Positions 10,060 through 24,721 are shown, numbered from the stretch's first letter. The stretch is DNA of 64,000 nt from Heliopora coerulea (GCA_030142905.1 JASJOG010000050.1:719001-783000); one strand, 5' to 3'. Numbers and translations are program-made. Notes: a model not told the origin generated them from the letters alone.

Positions 10060-13000
10060 CAAGTTATCGACCAAGGAATATTTTTTACCTTTTATTATTA
10101 TGTCTGCAAATAGTTTCTTTAGCTTTGGAACACCTCACACACATTTGTTTACAAGTGAACGTTCCGTTATTCTCATTGGCGTACATTTAAATTTTTATTA
10201 CTTTCGTGTTCTCAGTGACATTTGTGACATGATATGTATTTCAACAACCATACAAAGCAGATGAAATTCTGCTTTGTACAAGTTGTAAACCATACCACCT
10301 AGGCTAACACGACAATCACTTAAGGCCGTAAGAGGACGATGAACTGGTTGACGAAGTGTTGTTGTATCAACATTAGCGTCTTTGACAAATTACGTTACCA
10401 CTTTTTCGGGTAATCATATTTTTTTAGGTGAACGCGTAGGTATTTTACGGTAACTGTTCCCTTCAAGCGGAACGCATCACATATATCCCCACAAATAAAT
10501 CAAATAATCATAAACAAGGGATCCTTGAGAGCGACTCACGAATGCAATGTGGACAGAAAACAAAACTTACAAGCTTGGGTAGTAGTGTGAAACTTTTCTT
10601 CCACAGTGGCTGAATCTGTTACGTTGCAGTTAGCTGCGGTGAAGTGTTAGAGGCTATTAGCAGCAATTGAACCAAAGCTTTTTTGCAACTTAGGCGAAAT
10701 ACAACTGAAAGACTTCGTTGGTTTGAATGCGTATTTTATTGGAAGATGAGTCAAATAAGAGAAAGTTGCGTTATGGATGTTATTGATTTTAATGACGAGT
10801 TTCAGTGCAACATATGTTTTGCGAAAAATCACTGTGTACAACATGCCGTTTGTGAACAATATTTAGCAAATTTGTTGTGGCAACATGTCACGCTCAGAAT
10901 CATAGTTACTGACAAACACTCATGGCAACAATAAAACAGCGACGTCATCGGTTTATCTGCAAAGCAGCTTGGCCATAATTAACGCCATAGAAATGTCTAG
11001 AACGTGTACAAGTACCTGCATAGACTCACAAACGCTGCTACGCCACACTTTTTCCGAAGTGAAACTTGATTTTTAGTTGGACTAATACTTTTTAAGGTTT
11101 GTGCATAGACAGGACGTCCAATATGATCGTGACGTAGCCCCTTTAGAAAATTTTAGTTGAATTATCTTACTCCTACACATAAGTATTTCATTGGTTCTTT
11201 TTTTGGAAAGGTTACGAAAGAAAGGAAGAGATTTCCTTTTTTTTCTAGATCAAGGTGAAACGATGACTGTGGTAGCAACTCAAGAAGCGATGACTCGCAA
11301 CTCAAAAGAATGACTTTGAATTTGTTAATAGGAAACCTTTATAAATGAAATAATTTAAGAAAAAAACCAGAATGAATAGATGTCTTCTTTCGTTAGTTAA
11401 GCAGCATGAGCACAAGTAAATCAAACTCTTACCAAGAAAATACTATGAGCAACTAATGAAACTCCCCAGTCAATACCATTCATGATTTGTGCTCTAAAAT
11501 CAAAATCAAACATAATTTAATAACGCAATCTCAGTCACAAAAAAAATGCAAAGATACATAAGCACAAGCAAGGTGCAGGTTTACGATGAAATTTCTTGAA
11601 TCAAGAACGTATACTTAACGGTATTAAGGACTTCTTATGAAGCACGTTTACTATTAAGGACAATCGGAAATTTTTATTTGATGTCCTTACCTTTGATAGT
11701 CCTCAATAACGTATGTGGCAAAGAGAACCATTGACGGTCCAACAAGAAACCTATTGGTAAAAGTGAACGGATAGTCATTATTTCATTTAAGTATTAATAC
11801 TCGACTAAAGTTTGCGGTGACTCCTACCAGCCAGTATATAAGAACCAAAATGGATAATAGAATGTAGTCTTCTTCGGAAAATGTTTGAGAGTGAAAAAGG
11901 TAGCGTAACAAAACCAAAACCAAGCCTATAAGGTCAAAATTTAGAAATATTAGTAATGTCTCACACATCACTAAACCAACCGTCGTCACATGACAACACA
12001 GCATATTTGGTGTCTAGGAACACACAGAATACTCAGGAACAATGAGGTCTGTGCGCAGGAAAAACAAGAAATGAACCATGAAACTGAAACAAGGCTGTCC
12101 TATGTATGTGAACTGATTACCCACCATAGCTTGTGGCATGACATACTGAGCAGTCGCAAGGCACATGCTTTCTGTTAAACTTAAGAGCAATTAATATCAA
12201 ACATACCATAATTCTCAGAACACATATACCAATCCCAGCAGGACTTTCGTAAATGTATAGAACCTTACCAGGGTCAAAGATCTAAAACATACGTTGAAAA
12301 GGAGTCACGACGTAACGCCATAAGTGACCGGGCTCAAAACAACACTTCTGGGTTTGATCTAGGTTCGTAGTGCGCATGCCCATGGACAATCATACTTAGT
12401 CACTGGCGAAGAGACAAACGCTGACTTCAGGGGCTCAAAAGCTTTAACATCACCCGAGGACTTAACAACGGCAACGTTGTTTCGGGTTGTAATTGAAAGG
12501 TGAAACCAGCCCTTTAGCCGACGAGTTATGACGTGAACATGTGTTTCCCATGTTTTTAATAAAAAAAGAGTAATTTAGCAGAACAGACGAAAAAATTGAA
12601 AAAGTATCCTTCCCTAAGCAAGAAATCCCGATTATCTATAATTTACTTTGACAACACTTCGGCAGATCATTGGACCAATCATACCCTCCTTCCATGTAAA
12701 AAATAATTTTTGAAATGCCCAAAGGGATTTTCAAATCATTCTTGGATCAACAGCTAGTAACCAACCAATCACCAAATGACCCATGAAAAATGTCAGAAAA
12801 TATAGTGTAGCAAGGTCCATTCATATATCTCGAAGGTTGCTGTTTTCTTAATATTAGTATCACCACGGCAGAAAAAATAAATCTGGACTCTGAAATCTCT
12901 CGGCTAAAAAAAGGCACTTTTAGATTGATTATGGGTTCAACCGCAAAAATTCGATTTATTTCTTGACTCACTGTCTTAAAATTTATGAAGACAGTATACA

Positions 13001-14557
13001 GAACCACTTTGACTGTCTCATTTCCAACATGCGATAAATGAATGAGATTAATTTATGAATAGCAACCAGTCTTCAAGAACTGGTTAAGATTTTCACCAAA
13101 AACATACCCTCCTGTTCACTATTTACTCACCGCTTGCTCATAAATGAATAGAATTACGAATGAAATACAGTACAAAGTTGTGAATACGGCCAGTTTAACT
13201 TGTCCACTTGAACTGATCCGACCTCTATAATCAAAAAATTAATGACGTAACTAGTTAGTTTTAATTCTTGAATGGATGGACGCACCGATGGTCGAATGAA
13301 TGCATGAATGGATAGATATAAAGATTGATGAATGGTTGGATGGGTAGATGATCAGATTGAACTGTTTAAATTACTCACCTAGTAACGGTCCAACCTTTAG
13401 CAAGAAGTATTAGCATAACTAAAAACACGATATGTCCAATGTAATGTATAGCCTGACCTAAATAATGGAAATTGCGGCAAAGACTAAAAATAAATCTCAG
13501 CTTCAAAAAATGTATTTCAAAAAAAAAATTAATTTAATATTAGATAGTTTTAAACAAATTTAAAAAACTGAAAATTTTTCATTTTAGAAAGTGATTCTTG
13601 ATTATTAAACTTGTGCACACTTCTAATAACTCGTGAGCGAATTACTTTAAAACTATGTTCTTCCGTGAGAATTGCAGCAAAATAACTTACTCAATCACCG
13701 GATACCTGCATTTTCATTACTTTGTTTAAAATTTATTATTTAGACAAGTAATACAGCGTTTTAGGGTTTCAAGATGACACAGTGATACCACCGTATTATA
13801 CTTTACCGAACGAAAGATAATTGCCAACATACACTCGGTGTAGAATATCTTGGTTGGTGGTTAAATCTACATTATCCAGATCAACTGGTCGTCAAACAAT
13901 GGACTATGTCCAAACCTCGTTAATTTATTAGGAACCTACCACTCACCTAATACTTTCAAACTAAGATTTGGCTTCCCATCCAATCCATAATTCGTGTAAT
14001 AGGCAACGTACATCACTAAAGAGAATACTGTCAGGAAAACAAGAGAGTAAGCCTAATAGAGCAATTTATATTTTCAGTTGCATGAACACCTGGGAAAACC
14101 ACTGAAATAGAGTAAAAAGCATTATTATATGGCTAAGTTCGTTTTTCAGTCCGTTCGCAAAATTACGCACGCTAATTGATTGCTGAACGGTCGGATGTTT
14201 CATGATATAGGACGGCTTCAATACGCCTTGAACTCCGAACCGATAAGTTTTAACGGGAAAATCTTCTACAGTGTAGCTGATTTTAACGAAGCTAAAGGAG
14301 AATTAGTGAAAAATTACGACGAAAACCCCGAATAATAAAAGGTGCTGGAACACTATTACTGCTTTTGTTCACAGCTAATTGTATAAAAGTAGCACTGATC
14401 AACTGGTGGAAACAACTAAGAGGCAAGACGCACATGTTACGAGGTAAGATAGGTAGTAACATCCTACAACGAAAACTCGGTTAAAAATGGGAAACAAAAC
14501 CAACCAAGAGCCATATAATAAATTACTTATTAACCTCGCGTTTGCTCTGTCCATACT
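10060..14557. other. Long intergenic stretch, no gene recognised
   Basis: About 4.5 kb of AT-rich sequence. Frames stay below about 90 codons and show no domain. A loose GAATGGAT-type low-complexity patch occurs near 13270-13345. The minus-strand frame at 11783-12004 is hydrophobic but has no family signature or splice context. Confidence 0.5.
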
Positions 14558-14627
14558 GGAAAGTATTTGCCTTTGTTTTTCTCCTAAGGAAAAACGAAAG
14601 TATGGAAACCTCTGGCAAATACTTTCC
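14558..14627. repeat. Short inverted repeat (14-bp arms)
   Basis: GGAAAGTATTTGCC at 14558-14571 recurs as its exact reverse complement at 14614-14627, and an inner CCATACT/AGTATGG pair supports the same fold. The 118-codon frame across it is probably chance. Confidence 0.7.
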
Positions 14628-15193
14628 CGCACGGACCACGCATTTGGTGAAATGGGGCGTTCTCATTGGCTGAGACGCTCTGCCAGTCATTACTTTCCCG
14701 TAACGTACCTTAAGGGATTTTTAAATTTGCTGGTTTACATCAGGAAATTTATAGAGCTAGTTTTTGCCAACTACTTCGTCCTGTTTTTTTTCCTTTTTGA
14801 TTCGTCTACTTTTTTGCTTAAAGTCATCGAGGAAAAGACCTAACCTAGTCACAAGCGGTGCGTTTTTGGTTAATCCTTTCTAAACGTAGCTCAATCTCGT
14901 TTGTCTTCAAAGCAACTGGATAATTACCCCGCTAATACTTGCCGGCCTATAGGAAAAACTTACTGCACGAAAAACTGCAACTTTATTGGCATTGTTTTCA
15001 TTTAGATGTCTAAATTATTGGCTTTTACTCGGGAATTGACAACTAATTGATCTTTCTTTAAGCTCTGTGCCAGCATAAGCGCTTGACCACTAACTCTTTG
15101 TCACGCTATACGCTCGTAAACATATTTTTATCAATAGAAATTGCTTGTGTAAAATCAGGCATATTACAAACCTCTTATTAATCTCATTCGATT

Positions 15194-15300
15194 GGTCATT
15201 ACTGGGAAATATTAGAGTGGGGTCTTTTCTGTACGGACTTCGCCCTCCAGGCTTGGTCTGTACTGTCAAGACCCCTGTCTGATATTTTCCCGTAATGACC
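15194..15300. repeat. Foldback element, 107 bp
   Basis: GGTCATTACTGGGAAATATT at the left pairs with AATATCAGACAGGGGTC...CGTAATGACC at the right with few mismatches. The pairing continues through GGGGTCTT and GTACGGAC/GTCTGTAC to a loop of about 16 bases. Confidence 0.85.
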
Positions 15301-16859
15301 GCACTCTCGGTTAAGAAGTTATTACAAACCGAGCCCTAGAAACTGGCATGAATTTGCAATCGGATGTTAAAGAAGTCATCATAAATGTTTTGCTATTCTC
15401 GCTTTACTTGGAGTAGGATTATCAAAAGTGTTCTAGTCAAAAGTTAATGATACAGGAATTAATAAACTGGATGGAATAACCAAACAGCATAAAAATATTC
15501 AATAGAATCTGTCGTTTCGTTATTAAACTTGCAACATCTTCGGAGATTACTTACAAAGTCACCGTGATTGATAAATATATTTACAGACATGAATCTAATT
15601 AACAAGAACAACTAATGAAAATAAAGAGCTACAGGAGTATGACCAATCAAAGTAACGAACTGAAATAAGACTTACATAAAACAGAAAATGGTTGTGAGAA
15701 GATAGTTAAAACAGTTACAGTGGTGTTAAACCAGTATTTCCATTAAGCGAAGGTACATGCTGTTCATAAGCAAAGTTTCACAAAACATTTTAAAATTCTT
15801 TCATCCTGTACCTTTGAGTCCAGACTCCAGTTACGTGAAAAAATCGGTATTGTAAGACAGAAAAGTAGTCGAACGCAGAAAATCACGATAATAAACGGCC
15901 ATCATACTTTGAAGATGTGCAGATAATTCTATTCTGTTACACGTAGACAAAACGTGGCCACTATGCAAATATCAGTCTAAGGAATACGCAAGCATGTAGA
16001 CAAGAAAATTCCTTGATGGAGTTTCGAAAGGAGTAGTTGTCTGTAGTTCATGCTTTTATGTATCCTCTTCGTTCAGACTTTACCGCTATTTAGTTTGACG
16101 GTTTAATCCGCTTAATAATTGTTCTACACGTGCATTCAAGCGAAATATGCAAATGTAATCCTCTGAACAGCTGACTTACAAGAAAAAATGAAGAGTTATT
16201 ACGACGCTTGTATCTATACAAGTCGATCGTTCTGGTTTTCAATTCTTGTTTCACCCTCGTATGTATCGCGTACGCTTCTAGCTACGACTAAAAAGGAAGC
16301 TAGCAAAATTTTTCGACAATATCTTTTTCTAAAGGATGTCTTCGTAATAGCTACTAACTCCATCAACACGTTAAACAGTTCTGACAACCGCACATACCCT
16401 AAGCAACAGCTGACTTACCAGAAGTAATGAAGAATTATTACGTTTGTTTCTAAACTGTCAAAATATGTTCATCTAGACGGACTCTCGTCCGGTAGAGGTG
16501 TGTCGGAAACAGGCACCTCCAGGCTAACTAGAATCACAAGATTTTTGTAATCTTCCTTTAGGCTCAATAATTACAAAACTATGATTACACGTGTTTCTCT
16601 AAACAACAATTTATACGTTGTATTAAGATACACTAATCGTACATATTTAATTTTATTATTATTGCACTTTAGTTGTACTTTTAGCTAAATAGTATATTAA
16701 TAGTTAGAATAAAATAAAGTGATACTAAGAAAAACATCTCACGACTTTGCTGATTAAAAAAAATTTAATAATGAGCTATCCTGTAATTTTTCATGGAACT
16801 AAATGTCATGTCTAAATATTCGACTCGAAGTGACACTTTTCCAATAGTGAAAGCATAAA
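15301..16859. other. Intergenic, no gene recognised
   Basis: No gene-like frame. CAGCTGACTTACAAGAA near 16170 and CAGCTGACTTACCAGAA near 16407 form a short direct repeat of unknown meaning. Confidence 0.4.
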
Positions 16860-17065
16860 TGGTAGATGACATATGATAAACGAAAAACGATAATGATAAG
16901 TCATAAATGATAAATGATAATTGGCAAATGATATATGATTAATGATATATAATAAGTGATAAATGGTAATTCATAAATGATAAATGACGAACAACAAATG
17001 AGAAAAGATAAGACACAAATGATAAATGATAAATAATAAATGATAAATGGTAAATGACAAATATT
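16860..17065. repeat. Degenerate ATAAATG-type minisatellite
   Basis: About 200 bases built from 7-mers such as ATAAATG and variants (ATATATG, GTAAATG, CAAATG) with irregular phase. It is a decayed tandem array without coding potential. Confidence 0.85.
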
Positions 17066-18237
17066 CGTGACTTATGAGAATGCCAATGTCTTAAGGTTGC
17101 AGGTTGTTTAAAAAAGGGCTACTTTAGTTTTAATGTCTAATGACGAAGGAATGAGAGTGTTACATTGAGATGTACGTGCATGATCACGACATAAAAAGAG
17201 ACATAAAATGAATTTACTGCTATGTTTTGTCTAGATTGTGACAATCCTTAATCCCTACTAATAGCTGTCGCCAGAATAGGATGTACTCAGAGATAACCTA
17301 AACCGGTAAAATCAGCCATCTACATGAAGTTGCAAAATTTGTACTCATGGCAACATTATGTCTGTTTCAATCGGATCCTTGCTATTAGCTAGATGACAGG
17401 AGTATAGACAGGATGTTAGCATGGGTCTGGAAAGAACTAGCATGGCAATCAACCTAATTCTGGAAGGAAAAAAAGAAACTTACATTCACAGAATGACGAC
17501 CAAAGAAATAACTTGTAAGTGTAATGGAATAACTTTCTTGACGCTAAGATTTCTTCAATTCGAAAAAGAACAGCTTTAAAATTGATAGTTGCTTAAAACT
17601 GAACAACTTCCTAAAAACTAAAATAAACAATTTCAGAAATGCCACGATGAAAGTATTATCCATACGTACTTTTATTAAGATATGAAAATAAAATGAAACA
17701 AACACCATATCGTACATGGGTTAATCATTTTAACACATCAGAACTACAGTTGGTAAATGATAATGTAACTTCCTTGTAATCTCATTTCTTCAAGTGAGAA
17801 AATTACGTCAATTAGCTGGGTGTAAACATGCATAAACAAATTTTCGATCAAACCCATAGATACACATAAATGTATGTTTTACTAACGTTTTCTGAAATTT
17901 TTACACATGATCTACGGGGAAATGACAAAGTTTGCCATTAAATATTGACCAAATAGTTTTTGTTCATTGGGGTGATGACGTCAATTTTAGTGATATGAGA
18001 TGATGATGCAAATCAGTTCGACAAACAAGTTATAGCAAACCGGTTTTTTAATATTGCTGCAAGTATGTGGGAAATACAACAGGAAAGCACCCAAGCAGTC
18101 ATCACAGTTGTCCACATTTTTTTAATTTCCATCCAGTACGTTGACGTTAAAACAATCCCCCAAAAAACCAAAAAAAAAAAAAAACAAAATTGACTAGTCC
18201 ATACGTCCAAAGTTTTAAAATCGATGTGAACTCAACA
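17066..18237. other. Intergenic, no gene recognised
   Basis: No feature can be supported. Confidence 0.45.
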
Positions 18238-18655
18238 CAGGGCCGTAGCGAGGGGGGTATTGGGGGTGCTTCATTCCCCCAACTTTTTGAAATTGCGATA
18301 TTCGGAAAATAATTTATCCGTTCGGAAAGCAACGGTTACGTAGAATCAACACTATCTAAATGAAGTGAACAACAGAAATTCTAATTGACAAATTGTATAG
18401 AAGTTCGTAAACACATAGATAACAAAAGCCTATACATGCAAGTTTTTTACTTACACGATACCTTTGCCCATAACGGTTATACTTTTATTTCTCATCCGGA
18501 TTTTTAACAGGCTTCCTTGTTAATTTTTGTTGCCTCTTGTTTTGTCAGATAGCAAATATCTTGATTTGAATCGGAAAGATTCAGACAAAAATCTTTGTCA
18601 TTCAGATATTTTCGCTCGGTACCCCCCCAACTTTGACATGCTAGTTACGGTCCTG
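18238..18655. mobile_element. hAT-like MITE, 418 bp
   Basis: The left end CAGGGCCGTAGCGAGGGG matches the right end read on the other strand, CAGGACCGTAACTAG. G-rich and C-rich runs lie just inside each end, and CCCCCAACTTT recurs internally. The flanking octamers are ACTCAACA on the left and ACTGAACA on the right, a 7-of-8 match that fits a decayed 8-bp hAT target duplication. There is no transposase. Confidence 0.8.
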
Positions 18656-21403
18656 ACTGAACATGGAAATGCAATACCAACAAAAATCCGCTGACAATAT
18701 CTTGAAAGCCCCAAATTCAAATCAAATCCCCATATCACTCCTCTATCGTAAAAAGTTTGAAACTAATTCGAAAATATAGAACAGTTATTTATAGAATTTA
18801 ATGAATGTTCTCTAAGGCAATGTCTCAGCACGAGCACGAACAACATGCAGAAATGTAATTCTAAGGGCACTTCGAATAGGAAAAAAGCTTCGTCACAGTT
18901 TTTTTACAAATGTTTACTTTTGTTGACTTTATTTTTTACCCTCTGTTGAGTTACTGAGGCCAGCCCAGTAGTACAAAGCTTAACCCCAAAAATCAAGGAA
19001 ACTGCACCATCACTGTTGGTAAAGCACTGAAGTAACAACGTTGTTATCATGGATTAACACCGATAAATCAACAACATATTGTTCATCATTGATTCATCGA
19101 TGCTTTTCAGAATTAATGAAACAGTCTCAACAGTTGTTCAAGGTTGTTTCGAGGGGGAAATGTACTGACAGAGCAACAGTGTTCACTATTAATAACATGC
19201 TTGGCCGACTTTATCAACAAGTGACTACTAAACTCATTGCTCAAGATGTGCACCACAACATTGTTCACGCCCATCAAAACCCATGAAAAAGTTCTACGTT
19301 TTTACTCGTGTAGAGCGTGAGAAATACCTTCGGTACTTTATAGAAAGTAATGTAAAGGGTTTGAACCAAGAGTTATCGGACGAAGTTGGTAGTTGATTGT
19401 CCAAGTTGTTGTAGTCTTGAGAAAGTCTGTTTTTCATGATCGACGTTGTAATCATTTTCCCAGCGGTAATCTTGAGAACCAAATGGTTAGTTTTGTTAGT
19501 TTTAGGGGTCATAATCAGAGCCAATCAATAATTTGCTTACGTCAAAGGACGTCATGTCACAGGTATGAGCAAGTGTTCCGTTAAACCATGCTTAACAACT
19601 GAAAACCTCCGGGACAACCTGATCACGAAACTTGATTCGTTACGACTGAAAGAATTTTAGAACTTACTTCCACTTATCCCACAAACGTGGTAATAGCGAG
19701 TTTCGAATGAGGTTTTGCGATGAGGGTAGATAATGCTCCGTAGTATGCTCTCAACCATTAACCTCTCAACCATTGACCGCCCATAGGTCATCAACGGGCA
19801 CATTGTTTGGGTGTATTTACAACAGGTGATGTATTATTTGACTGGGTATGTTGATGATAACAGATTGTGCCAATCGGTATGTCATCTTTGAATATTCCAA
19901 GAAAAACTCGTCAAAAGTCAAATATTATGTGGCACGCAGTCTGGAAAATCCAGTCACTAAACCAATTCTAAAGTTTGCCGGAACTTCTAAACGTAAAGCT
20001 TGATCTTCTTAATGTCAACCTCTTTCCGGGAACCAGGAAACTATCATCCAAAACATAATGGATTCCGACATCGATGTTACTATACGTCATAATGCAAACT
20101 GCTGATTTAAAGCTACTCAATTTATAAAAATTCTTTGCAGAGAGGGAACTCCTTGACCCCACCTGTGATTATACATGTGTATTAGTGATTTCAAAAGCGC
20201 AAAGGGATATTTTTCGAAAAGTGGGCGAAATTTTACTTACGTGCTTCGAATACGCCAAGAAACAGTAACACAACAAATGCTATCGTAAAAACAATATCAG
20301 TTTCCAATATATCTATAAAAAATTTGAATAATTATGATAAAATTAACAATGGTATTAACAATTATAATATAGATAATAATATTGATAATGATTCTTGTAA
20401 TGTTTAAAATAATGATAATGAACATTTATTGGTGTCGTCCGGCGAAGACATCGCTTTAAAGAGGGTTATAACGATTGACATCCATGCTTTGCCAGTTGGG
20501 TAGATGCAGTGCAGAAACCTGCTTGTCTATCCTGGCCTGGTGGGCGTAATGATATTTGACAGTTATTAGCAAGTCGACCTAGTTATCCAACGATTGGTAT
20601 AAAAGAAACTTGTGACGAGCTCAAGTCCTGTGTATTATCTGGCAAAGTAGTATGATAAAAACCACGTTCACAAAACAAGTAGTGAACAAAACCAACAATG
20701 AACTTTTCGTGTGACAGCTGCACTGAAATACTTTGCTTCATAGTCCAACGATCTCTTCAGCACTGTCAAGGCTAAGCCGTTATTAGATCTGGGGAGTACT
20801 AAAGGAACTTTTTACAGCTTATTCCTTGTCGGTTGGTATTTTCTTCACTTATTTAAAGCTATATTGGATATGGACCTATTGCATAAATACCACAATGCAT
20901 CACTTTACAAGCATGCTTTCAACTTTATTCTTTTGAGTTCTATTTAAAAGAGACAATAGTGCAAAATAAAAAGAGTGAAACTGAAAAGAAATCAAAAGAA
21001 TAATATTTAAGTTAAGTGTGCGTAATAAGGCACTGCAGTATTTATGATATTTGGTCATACAGATGAGTTTTTTTGTCTAATCTCTTCTACTTTTTTCTGA
21101 TTTTTTATAAATTTAATATCATTGGGTGTTAAGATCAGGTATGCTTCCATCCACTTAGCCCAATTGGCTAATGTAAAATTTAACATTTCTCACGAGGACC
21201 AATATCACGAATGAGCTTTCTACTCGGGGTCGTTATCACAAGTTAGAAGAGCGTGTAAGTGCTATTGAGGAGATGTTTAGGCTTCCTAAACACACCGGGT
21301 TTGGAGAGGATATCCAACCATTCCAACTTCTCTCTCGTGGTGGACAGTACTAGTTGTTCCCCGTACATTCCCCATTGCTCCCCAGTATTCAAACTATTAC
21401 TTA
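18656..21403. other. Intergenic, no gene recognised
   Basis: AT-rich low-complexity sequence lies near 20310-20420 (ATAAT/AATGAT runs). No coding feature is supported. Confidence 0.45.
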
Positions 21404-21510
21404 ACAATTATTCGCCGAAGGCGAAGTGAATATTGTTGAATAATCCCCGAGGCGAAGTCGAGCATGCAGATTATTCGATAATATTCACTGAGCTTGAGGC
21501 GAATAATTGT
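21404..21510. repeat. Foldback element with ACAATTATTCGCC ends
   Basis: ACAATTATTCGCC on the left and its exact reverse complement on the right bracket 107 bp. GTGAATATT and GAATAAT blocks also pair inside, giving an almost complete hairpin. It lies directly next to a second TIR element. Confidence 0.85.
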
Positions 21511-21515
21511 ATTAC

Positions 21516-21717
21516 TATAATTACACAGGTGATTATTTGAAAGAAAGTAGTGAAGTAGCACTTTTTAAATCTTCTCGGTAACATTTACAATAGTAGCCGC
21601 TATCTTGTTTCTCAGCCTTCACTGTTATAATCGCCTGTAGCTGATTATTGAGATTTGCGACGTAAATTTCTAGCCAATTACCACGCAGGATTTTCGATAA
21701 TCACCTGTGTGATTATA
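21516..21717. mobile_element. Small TIR MITE, 202 bp
   Basis: TATAATTACACAGGTGATTAT on the left and the same sequence with one change, inverted, on the right (20 of 21 bases). The interior is unique and non-coding. The adjacent foldback may be part of the same composite unit. Confidence 0.75.
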
Positions 21718-21790
21718 CCAAAACCCAATACCACGATATTCAACGAATATTAGGCATTTACGCTCTATTATGCGAAATTGAATTTATTAA

Positions 21791-22042
21791 TGATGAAGGA
21801 AATTTTCGAGCATCATAGTCCGGGGCCACTTGCGGAAAATGCAACTCTTCAGCTTCCAGCTGGGAATCGGCGACCAAGCTCTCGGATACTGCTTTCGTAG
21901 CCTAGTTGGGGGAGCACTGCACTAAATTCGAAGGGTCGTGGGTTCGATTTCCAGCCAGAGGCCTAGAAGTTGTATTTTTCGTTACTGGATTCAGATGGGT
22001 CTTTAAACATAAGATTCTGTCACTCGAAAATTTCCTTCATCA
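21791..22042. mobile_element. Foldback MITE with tRNA-like boxes, copy 1
   Basis: A perfect 20-bp terminal inverted repeat, TGATGAAGGAAATTTTCGAG, bounds the element. The arms include a CCAGCTGGGAATCG block on the left and a GGGTTCGATTTCC block on the right. The right arm also contains TAGCCTAGTTGG (about 21899-21910), which fits a Pol III A box, and GGGTTCGATTTCC (about 21948-21960), which fits a B box. The unit looks like two inverted tRNA-like halves. It has no coding capacity. Confidence 0.75.
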
Positions 22043-24384
22043 CTTATAATATCAAGATATGCGGGGATGTTAGTGACTAAATGTTCCGTCAAGTTATGAC
22101 AGGCTTTGCACAAGTTCTGCACGCCTGCGATTCTCAGGATTTCCAAAGCTATTCCCCAGCTTTTGGGGACATTTCATCCATAATTTGCCTCAAGCCATAT
22201 CAATGTAATAATGAGGTAGCCAAAGTTCAAATTTCAAAGTTAAAAACATAAAATTAAATAAGTCATACTAAACAATACCAGAGTGAGATAACATGCACGG
22301 TTAAGAAAATCTCTGTCACGTATGACCTTATCCCCCTAGAATCGCTTTTTGCTTTGCACTACATTAACCCACTAAGGGATAAGCACCGCACGAGTCCGGC
22401 GGACGAATGCAAATTAATGTCTTTGAAAAACTCACGAGTGCGTATTTTTCCAAATTGCACGAAGCATCATGCTATTGCCAATCAATAGTGTACATGAAAA
22501 AATAACGAAGAGCCAAAAAGGTAATTACTTATGGAAAAAAAAAAAGAAAACGTAATTCAGTGCATACTATTAATATAGTTTCCTGCATTGCGTTACCCTG
22601 AAATTGAACTCCTATACGCCAATTAAGGCCAGAAAGGAACTCTTACTGTTCTCTTAACTATTCTTTCTCACATTTCCCTTCAGTAAAGCTGTTGTTTCAC
22701 CGGTTACCTCCTACCGTTCATTGTCAGGACTTTGACCTGTAAATTACTGGTCAGATCATTTCACGTAACCATCCACATAACGACCGCAGCTTTTTGATGT
22801 AATTGTAACTGGTCTGATGATGACTTCAAATAAAGGCGAAATAGCACTGATTCACTCTATAGTCTCGATGTAATTCAAATCTTCAGTTGTCAACAAGCTA
22901 TTGTTTGTATATACGGCACATGTTTTATAATAAGGTTTTTGGTCCATAACGTCTCTGGAAGTTCGCATAGTTTGTACAAAAGAATAAGGTTAGAAATTCG
23001 ACTATTCTGAGGAAACGCAAAACTTTGAAACGGTTTGCAAAAGGCACGACTGTCTTAAACGTGAGCGGAAAAGCGCATTGGAAGACATCAAAGGCGGCTT
23101 GCAAGATTTATTGAGAGGTGTTTCTCAGTCTCTTTGAAAGACAATGTGTGGATAGCGATTAAGACCTGTTTAAAATACTTTACATCTTCTTGCAATCCTT
23201 AATTACGCTTCTGGAGGTAAGGGATCAACAAAATGTTTACAAATAAAAGATCTCATGTAAGATCTTTGCTGAAAGATATTTCGATGACAGTGGATCTCCT
23301 CACTTTCAAATCAATTATTTCAAAAATCTTGTAGTCGAAAATTAATAAGTTAAGGCAAGAGACCTGGAAAGGACATGGTGGCAAAGTCACGTGTGTATCT
23401 ACCAAGTTAACCATGTTTAGTCTGCGAACTATGCATCTAAACCGTGTCCCTTGCCACGTGGTAGAAACGTATGGCAGTGGATATTAATCCATTAGCTTTT
23501 GGTTATTTCGGGTCATCATATATGCAAAGAGATTTAACTGTTTTAGATCCGAGTCCGTCTTTTACTATTTTTTTCATGGGCTAACTCCAGTCGATTTTAC
23601 TCATCAAGGAAAAACGTCTCGGACCAGAACGGGTTAAATAACAAAAAGATGACCGACTAAAGTTCACTAAGATACGATTCCACCACGTACGTAGGGACAC
23701 CGTTTAAAGGTCAATTTAAATTAAAAATATATTGTACAACACATGCTGCACTCTGTACTATATCTTTAAACCTATGCATGGAAATTACTCCTGCCCTAGA
23801 CCAAGCTTACAATATTATATGGTTTTTAGGGTAAATGTCCATCTAAGAATGTTATATATGGCCACCAATTCAGAATAAAATCATGCTCAAGGGGTTTTAG
23901 TAATAATAACAAAGTAGACCACGCTGAAATAAAAACACAGTGACTTACATTGTTCATCAGCCGAGAAATGTCTTGTCCAAAACGTGTCTCCATTTGTTAA
24001 TTCCATATAGTATCTTAGTTTTAAACCCTGTCACAAAAGAAAGCTACTGTAAGTGAAAATCTCCACCAGAATGAGGTATAGCACAGTCATAAGTTTACTA
24101 GTAATATTTATACGGGCCGCCGTGCAATCCACCGATATCGACTGTCGGACTATCTTATATTCCGGCGGCTCTGAATTACAGCTCATGTAATGAAATCTGA
24201 CTCTTTAAAGCAAATTGTTTTCAGAAAAACCCTTTCCCATTTTAATGATTTCCTAGAAATAAAAGCTAACAGTTTTTTCCCTACAAAAGCTTCCCAATCA
24301 GATATATTATCAAAGGAGTTATGCTTCATAAAATGAATATTCGGCATTCAAATACAGTCACATGAAATGAAGTTTATACATTAG
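22043..24384. other. Intergenic, no gene recognised
   Basis: About 2.3 kb without a supportable gene, between two members of the same MITE family. Confidence 0.45.
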
Positions 24385-24530
24385 GTGAAAGAAATTTTCG
24401 AGGGTCAGAATGATATATCTTTAAACCCAACCGGGATACGGGGGGATGAAATTGCAATTCTTGGATTTCCAGCTGCGAATCCAAACCCCAACCCTGCAAA
24501 TCTAGCGCAGATCTCTGCTAAATGACCAAC
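24385..24530. mobile_element. Foldback MITE family, copy 2 (left half only)
   Basis: Starts with GTGAAAGAAATTTTCGAG, a variant of the copy 1 terminus. It then follows the family order: a CAGAATG block, TTTAAACCCAACCGGG, GCAATTCTTGG and CCAGCTGCGAATCC. The right arm is missing. Confidence 0.65.
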
Positions 24531-24721
24531 GAAGCACGTTGTCTAGAGCTTGACAAAGAGTTCGAGATGTATTTTAGTTGTATTTATCAGCTAAAGCTAT
24601 TATATACAGCTATTTTGGTTGCATTTATAAGACTGTCGTCTGTATTTATAATTATTGCTGATGAAAGAGCATATTCAATGAATATTTAGCATTTATACTC
24701 GATCACATGTGAATTTTGTGT

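Noticed and set aside
14487..14843. 118-codon plus-strand frame with a hydrophobic end
   Set aside because: It spans an inverted repeat, has no domain and no splice context.
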